Shown one piece after another: positions 5,362 through 5,406 of a stretch of DNA of 5,406 bases; the stretch's first letter is position 1; each line of letters opens with the position of its first letter. The notes below the pieces were generated by a model. It searched no databases and had not been told where the DNA came from. It saw nothing but the letters and a program-made list of their open reading frames with translations. Origin of the DNA: JAWLGW01 sp964569055 (GTDB taxonomy: Bacteria; Planctomycetota; J058); assembly GCA_964569055.1 (NCBI GenBank), contig CAZMSZ010000471.1:1-5406 (forward strand), given 5' to 3'. Both the position numbers and the translations under genes were made by a program.

Positions 5362-5406
5362 GCGACCCGTGCGCGTGCCGGCTTGCCCGAAGCAGCTACC
5401 CAGAGC

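Noticed and set aside
1..5406. CRISPR array, tRNA, rRNA, insertion sequence or phage attachment site
   Set aside because: I saw no spaced repeats, no tRNA-like cloverleaf, no transposase and no terminal inverted repeats anywhere in the window.

Overview
The window is about three-quarters G+C. It holds one 5'-truncated gene, two complete genes, and a possible but unproven gene start at the right edge. The protein families (Hanks-type kinase with a membrane-anchored sensor tail, FHA protein, M64-type peptidase, Ala/Pro/Arg-rich linkers) suggest a large-genome, signalling-rich bacterium. Planctomycetota is my first choice, because the kinase tail has the form 'AKDPAARPQSAAALRDELARWLEG' and the protease carries a 'GGFVVFEGRLVAPAE' segment like those of planctomycete proteins. 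Myxococcota is a serious alternative. This is inference from protein style, not from a marker gene.

Layout: (1) 2-1339, + strand: the C-terminal part of a Ser/Thr protein kinase, made of the end of the kinase C-lobe, one membrane segment, a Pro/Ala linker and a WD40-like beta-propeller. (2) 1358-4735, - strand: a 1125-residue membrane protein with an N-terminal FHA domain, one transmembrane helix, a long helical/TPR-like region and a C-terminal M64 (IgA-peptidase-like) zinc metallopeptidase with HEVGHAFGGLGDEY. It converges on the kinase gene with only 18 bp between the two stop codons, and both stops lie in the arms of an imperfect inverted repeat. (3) 4736-4886: a 151-bp divergent intergenic region. 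Its right half can fold as two mutually exclusive RNA hairpins, one of which buries the ribosome-binding site of the next gene. (4) 4887-5312, + strand: a 141-residue protein with a DUF2934-like N-terminus and a Cro/C1-like helix-turn-helix C-terminus, plausibly a regulator. (5) 5313-5406: a small hairpin and a GTGCTC hexamer repeat that could encode the hydrophobic start of a further protein.

How it may work together (inference): the kinase would make phosphothreonine in the cytoplasm in response to an extracytoplasmic propeller signal. The FHA domain could read that mark and so control or localise the protease, whose catalytic part lies outside the membrane. The divergent HTH protein could regulate the shared intergenic region. 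The most unusual items are the FHA-TM-M64 architecture and the possible translational switch ahead of the DUF2934-HTH gene.
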